Below are positions 1 to 6,740 of a stretch of DNA of 22,580 nucleotides, piece after piece. The position numbers were made by a program, and so were the translations under genes. How positions within the stretch are numbered: position 1 is the stretch's first letter; each line of letters starts with the position of its first letter. The stretch is from Scytonema sp. UIC 10036 (GTDB taxonomy: Bacteria > Cyanobacteriota > Cyanobacteriia > Cyanobacteriales > Nostocaceae). The notes beneath the pieces are model-generated. The model ran no database searches and had not been told where the DNA came from. It saw only the letters and a program-made list of their open reading frames with translations. The DNA is taken from positions 1 to 22,580 of the forward strand of contig NZ_WJFC01000216.1 of the NCBI RefSeq assembly GCF_009725235.1. The letters run 5' to 3'.

Positions 1-90
1 AAGGGGGACAAGGGGGACAAGGGGGACAAGGTAGATAAGGGAGAATAATTAATACCCAGTTCCCAATCTCCAGTCCCCAGTCCCCAAAAT
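1..90. repeat. Short tandem repeats: nonamer AAGGGGGAC x3 and heptamer CCAGTCC x2
   Basis: Positions 1-30 are three copies of AAGGGGGAC plus AAG, and the array may continue to the left of the window. Positions 70-85 hold two copies of CCAGTCC inside a run of related C-rich words. These are STRR-type repeats of filamentous cyanobacteria. The nonamer is one mismatch away from the reverse complement of the unit at 7467-7520 inside a kinase gene, and it is also related to 19575-19614 inside lptC. No gene is visible from 1 to 310. Confidence 0.8.
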
Positions 91-155
91 CTCATATGTC
101 GCATAGAATAGAAATAGCGGAGACGCATGTTTCCGTTCACTCCTCACACCACACT

Positions 156-187
156 CCGCCCGGACTACCGTTCGGGCGGTTCCTTAT
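156..187 (+). terminator. GC-rich hairpin, possible terminator of a gene left of the window
   Basis: CCGCCCG (156-162) pairs perfectly with CGGGCGG (173-179) around a 10-base loop and is followed by a weak T-rich tail (TTCCTT). No reading frame precedes it inside the window. It could end a transcript entering from the left or shape the long trxA leader. The poor T-run keeps the call tentative. Confidence 0.4.
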
Positions 188-310
188 GAGTCTTTAGGAT
201 GAAGTTTTACTGCGATAAGCAAAAGTACACACCACATTCCATTGCAGAGGTTTTTGCTATGGTAGAATTTTCAGCAAACTCAAACATAAGATAGGCAAAG
301 GTCTTTAGGC

Positions 311-634
311 ATGTCAGCAGCCGCACAAGTTACAGACTCTACCTTCAAACAGGAAGTCCTAGATAGCGAGGTTCCTGTTCTAGTTGACTTTTGGGCACCT
401 TGGTGCGGACCCTGCCGCATGGTTGCTCCTGTTGTAGATGAGATTGCCAACCAATACGAAGGTCAATTGAAGGTAGTCAAAGTGAACACCGATGAAAATC
501 CCAATGTTGCAAGTCAATATGGCATCCGCAGCATTCCCACGCTTATGATTTTTAAGGGTGGGCAAAAAGTTGATATGGTCGTCGGTGCTGTTCCTAAAAC
601 TACACTGGCTAACACTTTGGAGAAATATCTTTAA
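311..634 (+). CDS. trxA: Thioredoxin (m-type-like TrxA)
   Basis: Cytosolic disulfide reductase of 107 aa, the normal bacterial thioredoxin length. The redox motif W31-C-G-P-C35 follows the beta-strand VLVDFWAP, and the cis-proline is P76 in SIPTLMIF. The fold runs complete from the first helix to the C-terminal KYL. In cyanobacteria such m-type thioredoxins are reduced by ferredoxin- or NADPH-thioredoxin reductase and pass electrons to metabolic enzymes and peroxiredoxins (family knowledge). The ATG at 311 is preceded by AAAGG and AGG stretches but no strong Shine-Dalgarno. The gene appears monocistronic: there is a gene-free leader of about 300 bases and an intrinsic terminator at 780-813. 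Which paralogue it is within the organism cannot be told. Confidence 0.97.
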   Translation: MSAAAQVTDSTFKQEVLDSEVPVLVDFWAPWCGPCRMVAPVVDEIANQYEGQLKVVKVNTDENPNVASQYGIRSIPTLMIFKGGQKVDMVVGAVPKTTLANTLEKYL

Positions 635-779
635 GGCGCTAGCAACAACAGGTCGTTGGGGAGAACTTCGGGTTCTCGAACACAAAGCAAAGTTACGCAA
701 ACAACCTAGAGAGGTCGCATAATACTGCACCTCTCAAAAAAACTGGCTGATTCCGTAATGTTAATTATATTTTAAGATT
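635..779 (+). other. Structured 3' region of trxA with two inverted repeats
   Basis: There is no credible gene between trxA and its terminator. Two compact stems are visible. GAGAAC (661-666) pairs with GTTCTC (672-677) around the loop TTCGG. GAGAGGT (709-715) pairs with ACCTCTC (729-735), followed by seven A. They would form a structured 3' untranslated region or the body of a small RNA ending at the 780-813 terminator. No function is known from sequence alone. Confidence 0.45.
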
Positions 780-813
780 AGCGCCGACACCATGGTAGCT
801 GGAGGCGCTTTTT
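780..813 (+). terminator. Rho-independent terminator downstream of trxA
   Basis: AGCGCC (780-785) pairs with GGCGCT (804-809), and the stem runs directly into TTTTT (809-813). The 18-base loop contains a small CCATGG palindrome. It lies about 145 bases after the trxA stop on the same strand. From 814 to 1031 nothing is seen beyond the heptamer repeat at 858-881 and an AT-rich leader for the next gene. Confidence 0.7.
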
Positions 814-857
814 CAATTCTGTATATTATACTGCATTTGGGAAAAAAATCAACTAAT

Positions 858-881
858 CAGTGACCAGTGACCAGTGACCAG
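858..881. repeat. Heptamer repeat CAGTGAC x3
   Basis: Three perfect tandem CAGTGAC units are followed by CAG. The same unit in the opposite orientation (TGGTCAC) fills the spacer between iscB and the hydrolase gene at 14357-14384, so this is one dispersed STRR family. It lies in the intergenic space between the trxA terminator and the LOG gene. Confidence 0.8.
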
Positions 882-1031
882 CGATCGATGACTAGTTGAG
901 ATCTGTGATTGAGAGCATAAGACTTCGTGTAAAACGTGGGGTTTCTTTTGGACTAAGCTAAAGTAAATAGGAACTATTTGTTATTCCACATAAATTAATC
1001 TAGAATTAAAGCCATTTTGGCGAAATTTCTC

Positions 1032-2102
1032 ATGACCTCATCTGAGTCGTTAGATACTTTGGATTCTCTCCAAGCGGATATCGCTGAATTATTTGAACAC
1101 TTACCGACATCAAAAAATCGGCAGTATGTTATACAGGCACTATCTACCATAGTGCATTTAGCAAAAAGTGACATCGATCGCCTGGATTGGAAAATATTAT
1201 CAGCTGCCTTAGCTGATATGGAACGTGGTTTTGAGCTTTTTTATGCTTACCGACACGTTCGGAAAGTTACAATCTTTGGTTCGGCACGTTTATCCTCAGA
1301 AAGCCCGGAATACCGCATGGCGTATGATTTTGCTCGCTGTGTTTCTCAACTGGGATTCATGGTGATGACAGGTGGTGGTGGTGGAATTATGCAAGCTGGG
1401 AATGAAGGTGCAGGAAGAGAAAATTCTTTTGGTCTGAATATTCAATTACCGTTTGAGCAAACAGCAAACCCAGTGATTGAAGGAGATCCAAAACTCATTC
1501 ACTTCAAGTATTTTTTCACCCGCAAGCTATTTTTGCTGAAAGAAAGCGATGCTGTTGCCCTATTTCCTGGTGGTTTTGGCACTCAAGACGAAGCTTTTGA
1601 ATGTATGACTTTAAGCCAGACAGGAAAGTTTGGTCCGGTACCCGTGGTTTTAATTGACTTTCCTGGGGGCGATTACTGGCGTTCTTGGAGTGAATACGTC
1701 AACGAACAACTGGTAAAAAAAGGTTTGGTTAGCCCAGAAGATCCCAGTCTTTACACGGTAACAGACGATTTGGATGTGGCGTGTAACGCAATTACTGGCT
1801 TTTACCAAGTTTATCACTCCAGCCGTTATGTGAGCGATCGCTTAGTTATCCGTCTTAAATCAGAATTATCTGATGCTGAGGTAGAACAACTCAATGCTGA
1901 GTTCAGTGACATTTTAGTTAAGGGACGGATAGAAAAAAGCCAAGCATTACCCCAAGAAGCACAGGATGAAACCTTTAACTTACCACGCCTTATTTTGTAC
2001 TTCAACCAAAGAGATTTAGGGCGATTTTACCAGCTCATTGCAACAATTAACCAAATGGGTAGTCCATCACACGAGGAAATAGCTCATCCAGAAAGGAAAT
2101 AA
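1032..2102 (+). CDS. LOG-family Rossmann-fold protein with C-terminal extension
   Basis: The core is a lysine-decarboxylase-like Rossmann fold of the LOG family. Counting from a possible upstream TTG at 1017, the motifs are GSAR at 88-91, the glycine run GGGGGIM at 119-125 and the family signature PGGFGTQDE at 184-192. Canonical LOG enzymes are about 180-200 aa cytokinin-nucleotide phosphoribohydrolases. This protein is about 356 aa, with an N-terminal helical segment of about 75 residues and a C-terminal extension of about 110 residues. The substrate is therefore uncertain, though hydrolysis of a purine nucleotide 5'-monophosphate is the family reaction. I prefer the ATG at 1032 (MTSSESLD...) over the TTG at 1017. 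Neither has a clear Shine-Dalgarno sequence. A hairpin follows the stop at 2118. Confidence 0.88.
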   Translation: MTSSESLDTLDSLQADIAELFEHLPTSKNRQYVIQALSTIVHLAKSDIDRLDWKILSAALADMERGFELFYAYRHVRKVTIFGSARLSSESPEYRMAYDFARCVSQLGFMVMTGGGGGIMQAGNEGAGRENSFGLNIQLPFEQTANPVIEGDPKLIHFKYFFTRKLFLLKESDAVALFPGGFGTQDEAFECMTLSQTGKFGPVPVVLIDFPGGDYWRSWSEYVNEQLVKKGLVSPEDPSLYTVTDDLDVACNAITGFYQVYHSSRYVSDRLVIRLKSELSDAEVEQLNAEFSDILVKGRIEKSQALPQEAQDETFNLPRLILYFNQRDLGRFYQLIATINQMGSPSHEEIAHPERK

Positions 2103-2117
2103 ACCGAATGAATGTAG

Positions 2118-2173
2118 AGACGCGCCATAGCGCGTCTTTCCGGCTAATTTTTGCGTCTTTCCGGCTAATTTTT
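2118..2173 (+). terminator. Hairpin terminator followed by a 21-bp direct repeat
   Basis: AGACGCGC (2118-2125) and GCGCGTCT (2130-2137) form a perfect 8-bp stem with loop CATA and a short T tail, 15 bases after the LOG stop. The stem's right arm begins the first of two perfect 21-base direct repeats (2132-2152 and 2153-2173), each ending in TTTTT. The second T-run may serve as a backup tail. Confidence 0.5.
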
Positions 2174-2231
2174 GTAGTATAAAACGTAACAGGAAGCAGC
2201 GACAGCACTATCTTTATGAAGTTGCATCACC

Positions 2232-2612
2232 TTAAGGTGACACTATCTCAAGCGTTAATATCCCCTCTGGTTTGTCACTAACCAACCGCATAATATCCAG
2301 CCAAAAGGAACCCATAATAGTATCGGGGAGGTTCTTACCAACATGAACGGGAATCATGACTTCTACACCATCAATGATAATTTTGCCGGAGTAAATATCG
2401 AATTTTGCCACTCCTTGTGCTGTTTGCATCTCAATCTCCAAGATTCTCGCAGACCACCCCAAAGCTTCCAAGTCTTGACTATCAATGGCTAGCCAACCAT
2501 CTGTAAATCCAGTATCAAATAAAGCTTCTACAAAAAAATTTTCATCATTGGCGGTAACAAACTGAATCTCAAAAAATAACTCTTTGTTATTGCCGAATCG
2601 CCCATCGATCAT
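2232..2612 (-). CDS. Small clan-AA (retropepsin-like) aspartic protease homologue
   Basis: About 126 aa with one D-T-G-F motif (D33-T34-G35 in ALFDTGFTDGW), the hallmark of single-domain aspartic proteases that act as homodimers. Hydrophobic beta-strands flank it as in the retropepsin fold, and a later hydrophobic-Gly stretch (IMGSFWLDIM) fits the psi-loop partner. I chose the ATG at 2612 over the TTG at 2624 because its ATG overlaps the TGA stop of the upstream gene as ATGA, the usual arrangement for translational coupling. Soluble; no signal peptide. Family members are common and uncharacterised in cyanobacteria, and the substrate is unknown. Pairing with the 101-aa upstream protein suggests the two act together (inference). 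Confidence 0.7.
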   Translation of the reverse strand: MIDGRFGNNKELFFEIQFVTANDENFFVEALFDTGFTDGWLAIDSQDLEALGWSARILEIEMQTAQGVAKFDIYSGKIIIDGVEVMIPVHVGKNLPDTIMGSFWLDIMRLVSDKPEGILTLEIVSP

Positions 2613-2914
2613 ATCTTGCCACAATAACCTGTATCGTTGAGGCGGAACATCATTAGTTTTGGTTCATTGCTATAACCATACACTTCTACAACTTTTTTTA
2701 TTATTCCATTGAAAGTCGGATCGATAATGTATTGTTCTGTGTCAGGATCGATCGCTATATACCAGTTGCGATGATCTTCTATCAAACTTGGACGTACTCG
2801 TTCAAAAACAACACGACACCGTGCAGCAAGTGAGTCGCTCTGTTGTTGACGGCGGGCTTGTTCTTCTGGTGATATGGGTTTGCGGGGTAAGGCGCGTCGG
2901 GATATCTGTGACAT
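2609..2914 (-). CDS. Hypothetical protein coupled to the aspartic protease
   Basis: 101 aa, not recognised. The N-terminal 35 residues are basic and glutamine-rich (ISRRALPRKPISPEEQARRQQQ). The rest looks like a small alpha/beta domain with an aromatic core (RNWYIAIDPDTEQYII). No membrane segment or signal peptide. It is the first gene of a two-gene unit: its TGA overlaps the next ATG by ATGA. The coupling implies roughly stoichiometric synthesis with the protease-like partner. It could be that protein's substrate, adaptor or inhibitor, but nothing in the sequence decides this. Confidence 0.6.
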   Translation of the reverse strand: MSQISRRALPRKPISPEEQARRQQQSDSLAARCRVVFERVRPSLIEDHRNWYIAIDPDTEQYIIDPTFNGIIKKVVEVYGYSNEPKLMMFRLNDTGYCGKI

Positions 2915-2982
2915 GGCGATAACAAGTGGTAATTTATGCGATCTTAATTAATTATGCAGCTTATAGAACTGACTGCTATTTT

Positions 2983-3450
2983 TTAGTCATCAAAATTTAA
3001 AACAATTTCAGATCCAAGTTTCTTTAATTGTGCTTGAACCAATTCGACACCCATCTGCTTAATTTCAGGTTCTAACTCACAAGCCATAAGATAACCAAGT
3101 TTCGATCCTTCATCATCCAGCTGTTGAGCTTCCATCCATGCTCGTGCAAGCTTCCTTGCTTCTGTTGTTTTTGAAGCTTCTTTTGCAGAAATACCGCTTT
3201 TCTCAACACCTTGGTTGACAAGAAACTCAACGGTTTTATCGCGATGCCATAGGTAATAAGCTTTTCCATCATTGGGAACAATTTTTTCAAAAAAACCACC
3301 ATCTTTTGCTTTTTGTGTCGGTTCCCCATCCTTTTCTCGAAGTCCATGTTGTTTTAAAATATTACCAAACTTGACTGCGGAAACACCAAATTCTTGCCCT
3401 ATCTCAGTTAACGTCCGCCACGTTTTACGAAAATTATTTTTCTTACTCAT
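2983..3450 (-). CDS. Putative KilA-C/antirepressor-like DNA-binding protein
   Basis: About 155 aa. Residues 10-45 (TLTEIGQEFGVSAVKFGNILKQHGLR, split here as TLTEIGQEFGVS then AVKFGNILKQHGLR) read as a helix-turn-helix of the kind found at the C-terminus of phage antirepressors (KilA-C): initiate, glycine turn, recognition helix, then 'hGLr'. This continues into a wing-like stretch ending KAYYLWHRDKTVEFL. The C-terminal half is helical and charged (SAKEASKTTEARKLARAWME). The family match is a visual judgement, not a search result. The ATG at 3450 is preferred over the TTG at 3459, although no Shine-Dalgarno is evident. No other phage gene is nearby, so a regulator or a remnant of a mobile element is more likely than a prophage. 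Confidence 0.5.
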   Translation of the reverse strand: MSKKNNFRKTWRTLTEIGQEFGVSAVKFGNILKQHGLREKDGEPTQKAKDGGFFEKIVPNDGKAYYLWHRDKTVEFLVNQGVEKSGISAKEASKTTEARKLARAWMEAQQLDDEGSKLGYLMACELEPEIKQMGVELVQAQLKKLGSEIVLNFDD

Positions 3451-3522
3451 GGTTTTCAATTATTGCACTGTCAATTTTTCCCCAAAAACTGCGATAATTA
3501 GCTGGTTTTTAATGTTACTTAT

Positions 3523-3858
3523 TTAACATCTGAAAATTGTAGTATTTCCACATACTTCTGTATTAGTGTGATTGTAAAACCAAGGATTGCCAGGTTTTTT
3601 CCAATTTTCTCGAACTTGTAATACATTCCATCTAAAACAAATATAAGCATCTGTCAGTAAATGTTTTGTCGCTTCATGAAATTTTCCAAAATCAAAATAC
3701 TGAATTGGCTCTTGAACATCTACGCTAAAACCAAATTTTCTATCAAAATCCTTATCCCAAACTTCATAAACTGAATAATTACCACTTGCATCCATATAAT
3801 CAGGTGCTGTTAGTTCCACGTTCAAAAAAATCGTATATGGCGGGGCATTGCCCACCAT
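3523..3858 (-). CDS. Hypothetical protein, family not recognised
   Basis: 111 aa starting at an ATG. It is rich in aromatic residues (about 20 of Tyr, Phe and Trp) and aspartate, with predicted beta-strand character (NYSVYEVWDKDFDRKFGFSV) and two cysteines near the C-terminus. No signal peptide, membrane span or known motif is visible. It lies 72 bases upstream of the KilA-C-like gene on the same strand and may be co-transcribed with it. Base composition is AT-rich like its neighbours. The open frame and protein-like composition support it being coding, but nothing indicates function. Confidence 0.5.
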   Translation of the reverse strand: MVGNAPPYTIFLNVELTAPDYMDASGNYSVYEVWDKDFDRKFGFSVDVQEPIQYFDFGKFHEATKHLLTDAYICFRWNVLQVRENWKKPGNPWFYNHTNTEVCGNTTIFRC

Positions 3859-3994
3859 AATACGTAAATTTCAACGCAAATTAGCTTTAAACAACGACCT
3901 TTCACTGCATGACACAAAGCAAAAGCTTTGTTATCAGCTTTTATTAATTTACACGGTAGCGTGTCCTAGTGTCAACAATTAATAGTATATTTGT
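3859..3994. other. Intergenic spacer with two small stem-loops
   Basis: ACAAAGC (3914-3920) pairs with GCTTTGT (3925-3931) around AAAA. ACACG (3951-3955) pairs with CGTGT (3960-3964) around GTAG. They lie just past the stop of the DUF7662-XRE gene, so they may end its transcript, but no T-run follows on the minus strand. Confidence 0.35.
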
Positions 3995-4480
3995 TCATTC
4001 CCCTATCTTGTACTTAAATCCGGCTTTCTCAGCTACCAAATTCAAGTGTTTTGAGGTAGCACGAGTTGGCTCATATATCCCGTTCTCCCACTCGCTAACG
4101 GTTTGCTGGCGAACACCTAATTCCTCAGCTAACTCTGACTGTGTCAACCCCATCTTCAAACGTAATGCTTTGATTGAATCACTGTTCCATTTTGTGGAAT
4201 TAGCCACGGGCTGAACTTTATACCCACTAGCAGGCTTGCGAAACGTAATACGCTCTTGTTCTAAATCAATTTCTCCAACAATGTATCCTGCGTTCATCCA
4301 GGCTGAAGCTTGTAATGCGCCTTTGCTGCGATTACCCCACCACCGCCTTTGGGTTCGTGCTGTTTCTGGTAAGCTGTCACCCATTAATGCTTCGATTTCT
4401 GCAAAACTTAGGGTGACTTCTGTGCGATCGCTTGAGTGCAGGTATTCAAAAAGCGGTTGATACTTACTTCCTCCTTTCAC
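3995..4480 (-). CDS. DUF7662-like domain fused to an XRE-family helix-turn-helix
   Basis: About 161 aa with two domains. Residues 5-90 match the pattern I know for DUF7662: KYQPLFEYL, LSFAEIEALMGDSLPETAR, RRWWGNRS, and an alanine-tryptophan helix followed by ITFRK. Residues 105-160 are a classic Cro/XRE HTH (LRLKMGLTQSELAEELGV, RQQTVSEWENG). The likely job is a sequence-specific regulator whose N-terminal domain senses or binds a partner. I prefer the GTG at 4480 because AAAGGAG sits six to seven bases upstream and the protein then begins close to the domain. The ATG at 4504 has GAGAGG directly touching it, which is too close. The promoter region is shared with a divergent ORF at 4580, so autoregulation is possible. 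Confidence 0.75.
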   Translation of the reverse strand: MKGGSKYQPLFEYLHSSDRTEVTLSFAEIEALMGDSLPETARTQRRWWGNRSKGALQASAWMNAGYIVGEIDLEQERITFRKPASGYKVQPVANSTKWNSDSIKALRLKMGLTQSELAEELGVRQQTVSEWENGIYEPTRATSKHLNLVAEKAGFKYKIGE

Positions 4481-4579
4481 TAATGACTCCTTTCCCAAAA
4501 TCATCCTCTCTACACCATTAATATTAGGAGTAAGGATGAGTTATTGTTTTAACACTACTAATTCGGTATAAAATAAGCT

Positions 4580-4924
4580 ATGATGTCCAATCAACTAGAA
4601 GCTCTTAAACAACAAAGAATTAGTAGAGCTAGAGAAGCGCTGCAAAGGTCTAGAGACTTGAGAAATTCCAGACGAACTCTGGGGGTCGATGGAATTCGCC
4701 AGTTTGTTAAAGATGTTGATGGTGATTGGTTGGATAATTGGGCTAATACAACAGACATAAAAAACTTGTGCCTTAGTTACATTAATCTAGAAACCCTTGT
4801 TCTAGAAACTTTCTTGTATCTTTCAGTACTCAGTCTTTTGTTTGTCTCAATACTAACCCAATACTGCTCGGAGCGGAATTTTTTGTGGGCTTTTCTCCTG
4901 GGGAAAACCAACAAATGTCTGTAA
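4580..4924 (+). CDS. Orphan ORF, possibly a truncated or decaying gene
   Basis: 114 aa, divergent from the XRE gene. The first 60 residues look like protein: a basic helix QRISRAREALQRSRDLRNSR, then VDGIRQFVKDVDGDWLDNW. The remainder is a hydrophobic, leucine-rich tail (LSVLSLLFVSILTQY) that ends at a repeat element. The change in character suggests the original gene was cut or frameshifted and the tail is read from non-coding DNA. No Shine-Dalgarno precedes the start. A TATAAA box lies only about ten bases upstream, too close to be an ordinary promoter for a leadered message. Function unknown. Confidence 0.3.
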   Translation: MMSNQLEALKQQRISRAREALQRSRDLRNSRRTLGVDGIRQFVKDVDGDWLDNWANTTDIKNLCLSYINLETLVLETFLYLSVLSLLFVSILTQYCSERNFLWAFLLGKTNKCL

Positions 4925-4926
4925 AT

Positions 4927-4951
4927 GTTGGGTTTCGTTCCTCAACCCAAC
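4927..4951. repeat. Palindromic intergenic repeat, short copy
   Basis: GTTGGGTT (4927-4934) pairs with AACCCAAC (4944-4951) around TCGTTCCTC. The same sequence appears as the right arm of the larger palindrome at 13431-13501. This family is widespread between genes in cyanobacteria. Confidence 0.75.
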
Positions 4952-5006
4952 CTACCTGTTTTCGGATTTTTACGCTTAAGCGATAAGTATTATGAATAAA
5001 ATTGAG

Positions 5007-5104
5007 GCGGAGCCTCTAGGTATGCATTCCCAGCCAGAGGCTGGGAACGAGGAATGCGGAGCCTCTAGGTATGCATTCCCAGCCAGAGGCTGGGAACGAG
5101 GAAT
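5007..5104. repeat. 49-bp tandem repeat x2 abutting the pepA stop
   Basis: Two apparently identical 49-base units (5007-5055 and 5056-5104) each contain the hairpin CCCAGCC-AGA-GGCTGGG. A fragment of the unit's end, GAACGAGGAAT, recurs at 5121-5131. The pepA stop (TAA, minus strand, 5138-5140) follows within a few bases, so the array is the immediate 3' flank of pepA and each hairpin could end its transcript. An open frame running through the repeats on the plus strand is an artefact. Confidence 0.85.
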
Positions 5105-5137
5105 ATTGAGAGAGGCACCGGAACGAGGAATGGGGTG

Positions 5138-6619
5138 TTACACTTCGCTGAGTACCCAATTAACTAGGGTACGAACACCGAAGCCAGTTGCACCCGGTCC
5201 GTTGTAGCCGTTTTCTTTTTCAGCCCAAACGGGACCAGCAACGTCTAAGTGCGCCCAAGCTGCTGTGTCTTTGACAAATTGCTTGAGGAATAAAGCGGCT
5301 GTAATGGAACCACCAGCACGCGGACCAGTGTTTTTCATGTCAGCAAGCCCGGATTTCAACCCTTCAAAGTACTTTTCTTCCATTGGCAATCGCCAAATCT
5401 TTTCTCCTGAAGCTTCTGAAGCTTTTTCTAACTGGGTAGCCAAAGCATCATCAGGTGTAAATAAACCGGCGATGTCTTCTCCTAAGGCAACAACACACGC
5501 GCCTGTAAGAGTTGCAAGATCGACAATCGCATCCACGCCTAATTTATCAGCAAAGACTAAGGCATCTGCTAAAGTCAAACGTCCCTCTGCATCGGTGTTG
5601 TTTACCTCAATCGTCTTACCATTGGAAGCTGTGAGGATGTCGCCGGGATGCATGGCGTGACCGCTGATCATGTTCTCAGTAACAGCAGAAATAAAATGAA
5701 CTTCTACATCTGGCTTGAGTTGACCAATGGCTTTAGCAGCGCCTAGAGTGGCTGCAGCACCACCCATGTCAATCTTCATAGTCTCAATGCCACTACCAGC
5801 ACCTTTGATGTTAAGTCCACCTGAGTCAAAGGTTAAACCTTTACCTATAATCGCTAGCTTGCGTCTTGGCGTACCTTCTGGTTTATAAGTTAAGTGAATA
5901 AATTTAGGTGGCAAGTCAGAAGCTTTTGCGACTCCCAAAAAAGCACCCATATTCAACTTTTCACAGTCTTCCTGCTCTAAAATTTCTAGTTGCAAACCGT
6001 GTTCGGAAGCAATTTGTGTAGCAGTTTCTGCCATAGTAATTGGTGTAACCGAGTTAGCTGGTGCTGCAACTAACTGCCGTGCTAAGAAGACACCAGAAGC
6101 AATTTGATTGGCTCGGGTAATCGCTGCTTCCTGTCCTCCAAGCCCCAATAAATCCACCTGTTCAACTTGCGGGCTTTTATCCTCTGGTTCAGATTTAAAG
6201 CGATTGTCCTGATATAATGCTAGTTGAACTCCTTCGGCGATCGCTTGAGCAGTTTGTGCTTTGTCATCATTAAAAATTGGCAAATGAATTGCCATTGCTT
6301 TGCACTTTTGCTTTTTGGCTGTTTTTGCAGCACCAGCAGCAGCCCTTCTGAGGGTTTCCAGTTTTAAAGCTTCGGGTTTCCCCAAGCCAACAACTATCAC
6401 TTTACGAACTGGACTATGGCTCCCAACTCGAATGAAGGCGCTGCTACCTTGTTTGCCTTTAAATTCTTCTTCGGCAATCAATTCCTTGATACTACCAGCC
6501 AACTTTTCATCTAAAGTGGCTAGTTCCCCTGTTAGTTCTACTGCATCTTCAAATAATCCAATCGCTAAACCGTCTCCAGCCCACTCTAAAAGTGGGGTGT
6601 TACTCCCTCGAATCTCCAT
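5138..6619 (-). CDS. pepA: Leucyl aminopeptidase (peptidase M17)
   Basis: Cytosolic two-metal aminopeptidase of 493 aa that releases N-terminal residues and works as a homohexamer (family knowledge). The N-terminal regulatory domain spans about 1-165 and the catalytic domain the rest. Metal ligands and catalytic residues are all present: K260, D265, K272 and D284 in the block FDSGGLNIK to MKIDMGG, then the M17 signature NTDAEGRL with D343, E345 and R347. In cyanobacteria M17 enzymes serve peptide turnover, and some homologues have roles beyond catalysis. The ATG at 6619 opens a full-length protein. The gene is isolated: the kinase operon upstream ends in a heptamer-repeat hairpin (6647-6740) and a 49-bp tandem repeat follows the stop. 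Confidence 0.97.
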   Translation of the reverse strand: MEIRGSNTPLLEWAGDGLAIGLFEDAVELTGELATLDEKLAGSIKELIAEEEFKGKQGSSAFIRVGSHSPVRKVIVVGLGKPEALKLETLRRAAAGAAKTAKKQKCKAMAIHLPIFNDDKAQTAQAIAEGVQLALYQDNRFKSEPEDKSPQVEQVDLLGLGGQEAAITRANQIASGVFLARQLVAAPANSVTPITMAETATQIASEHGLQLEILEQEDCEKLNMGAFLGVAKASDLPPKFIHLTYKPEGTPRRKLAIIGKGLTFDSGGLNIKGAGSGIETMKIDMGGAAATLGAAKAIGQLKPDVEVHFISAVTENMISGHAMHPGDILTASNGKTIEVNNTDAEGRLTLADALVFADKLGVDAIVDLATLTGACVVALGEDIAGLFTPDDALATQLEKASEASGEKIWRLPMEEKYFEGLKSGLADMKNTGPRAGGSITAALFLKQFVKDTAAWAHLDVAGPVWAEKENGYNGPGATGFGVRTLVNWVLSEV

Positions 6620-6646
6620 TTTTTGTATTCTTTGTAAAAGTAGGTG

Positions 6647-6740
6647 AGTTAGTTGTTAGTTGTTAATTGTTAGTGGTTAGTGGTTAGTTGTTAGTTGTTA
6701 ACGAACAACCACTAACCACTAACCACTAACCACTAACCCT
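6647..6740. repeat. Heptamer repeat array TTAGTTG/TTAGTGG forming a long palindrome
   Basis: The left half is built of TTAGTTG and TTAGTGG words, the right half of their complements (CCACTAA). The two meet at GTTGTT-AACG-AACAAC. The array lies between the hybrid kinase and pepA and would fold into a long stem that could end the kinase operon transcript. The kinase stop codon (TAG, 6733-6735 on the minus strand) is itself part of a repeat word. The same family occurs at 20806-20983. Confidence 0.85.

Noticed and set aside
380..730. Minus-strand open frame opposite trxA
   Set aside because: It lies antisense to a highly conserved thioredoxin gene and has no protein-like features.
2983..3450. 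Prophage fragment
   Set aside because: A KilA-C-like domain alone is weak evidence. No integrase, structural or lysis gene and no attachment repeat was found nearby.
4992..5207. Plus-strand open frame of 71 codons across the 49-bp repeats
   Set aside because: It reads through two apparently identical repeat units and then antisense into the end of pepA, so the encoded sequence is just the repeat translated twice.
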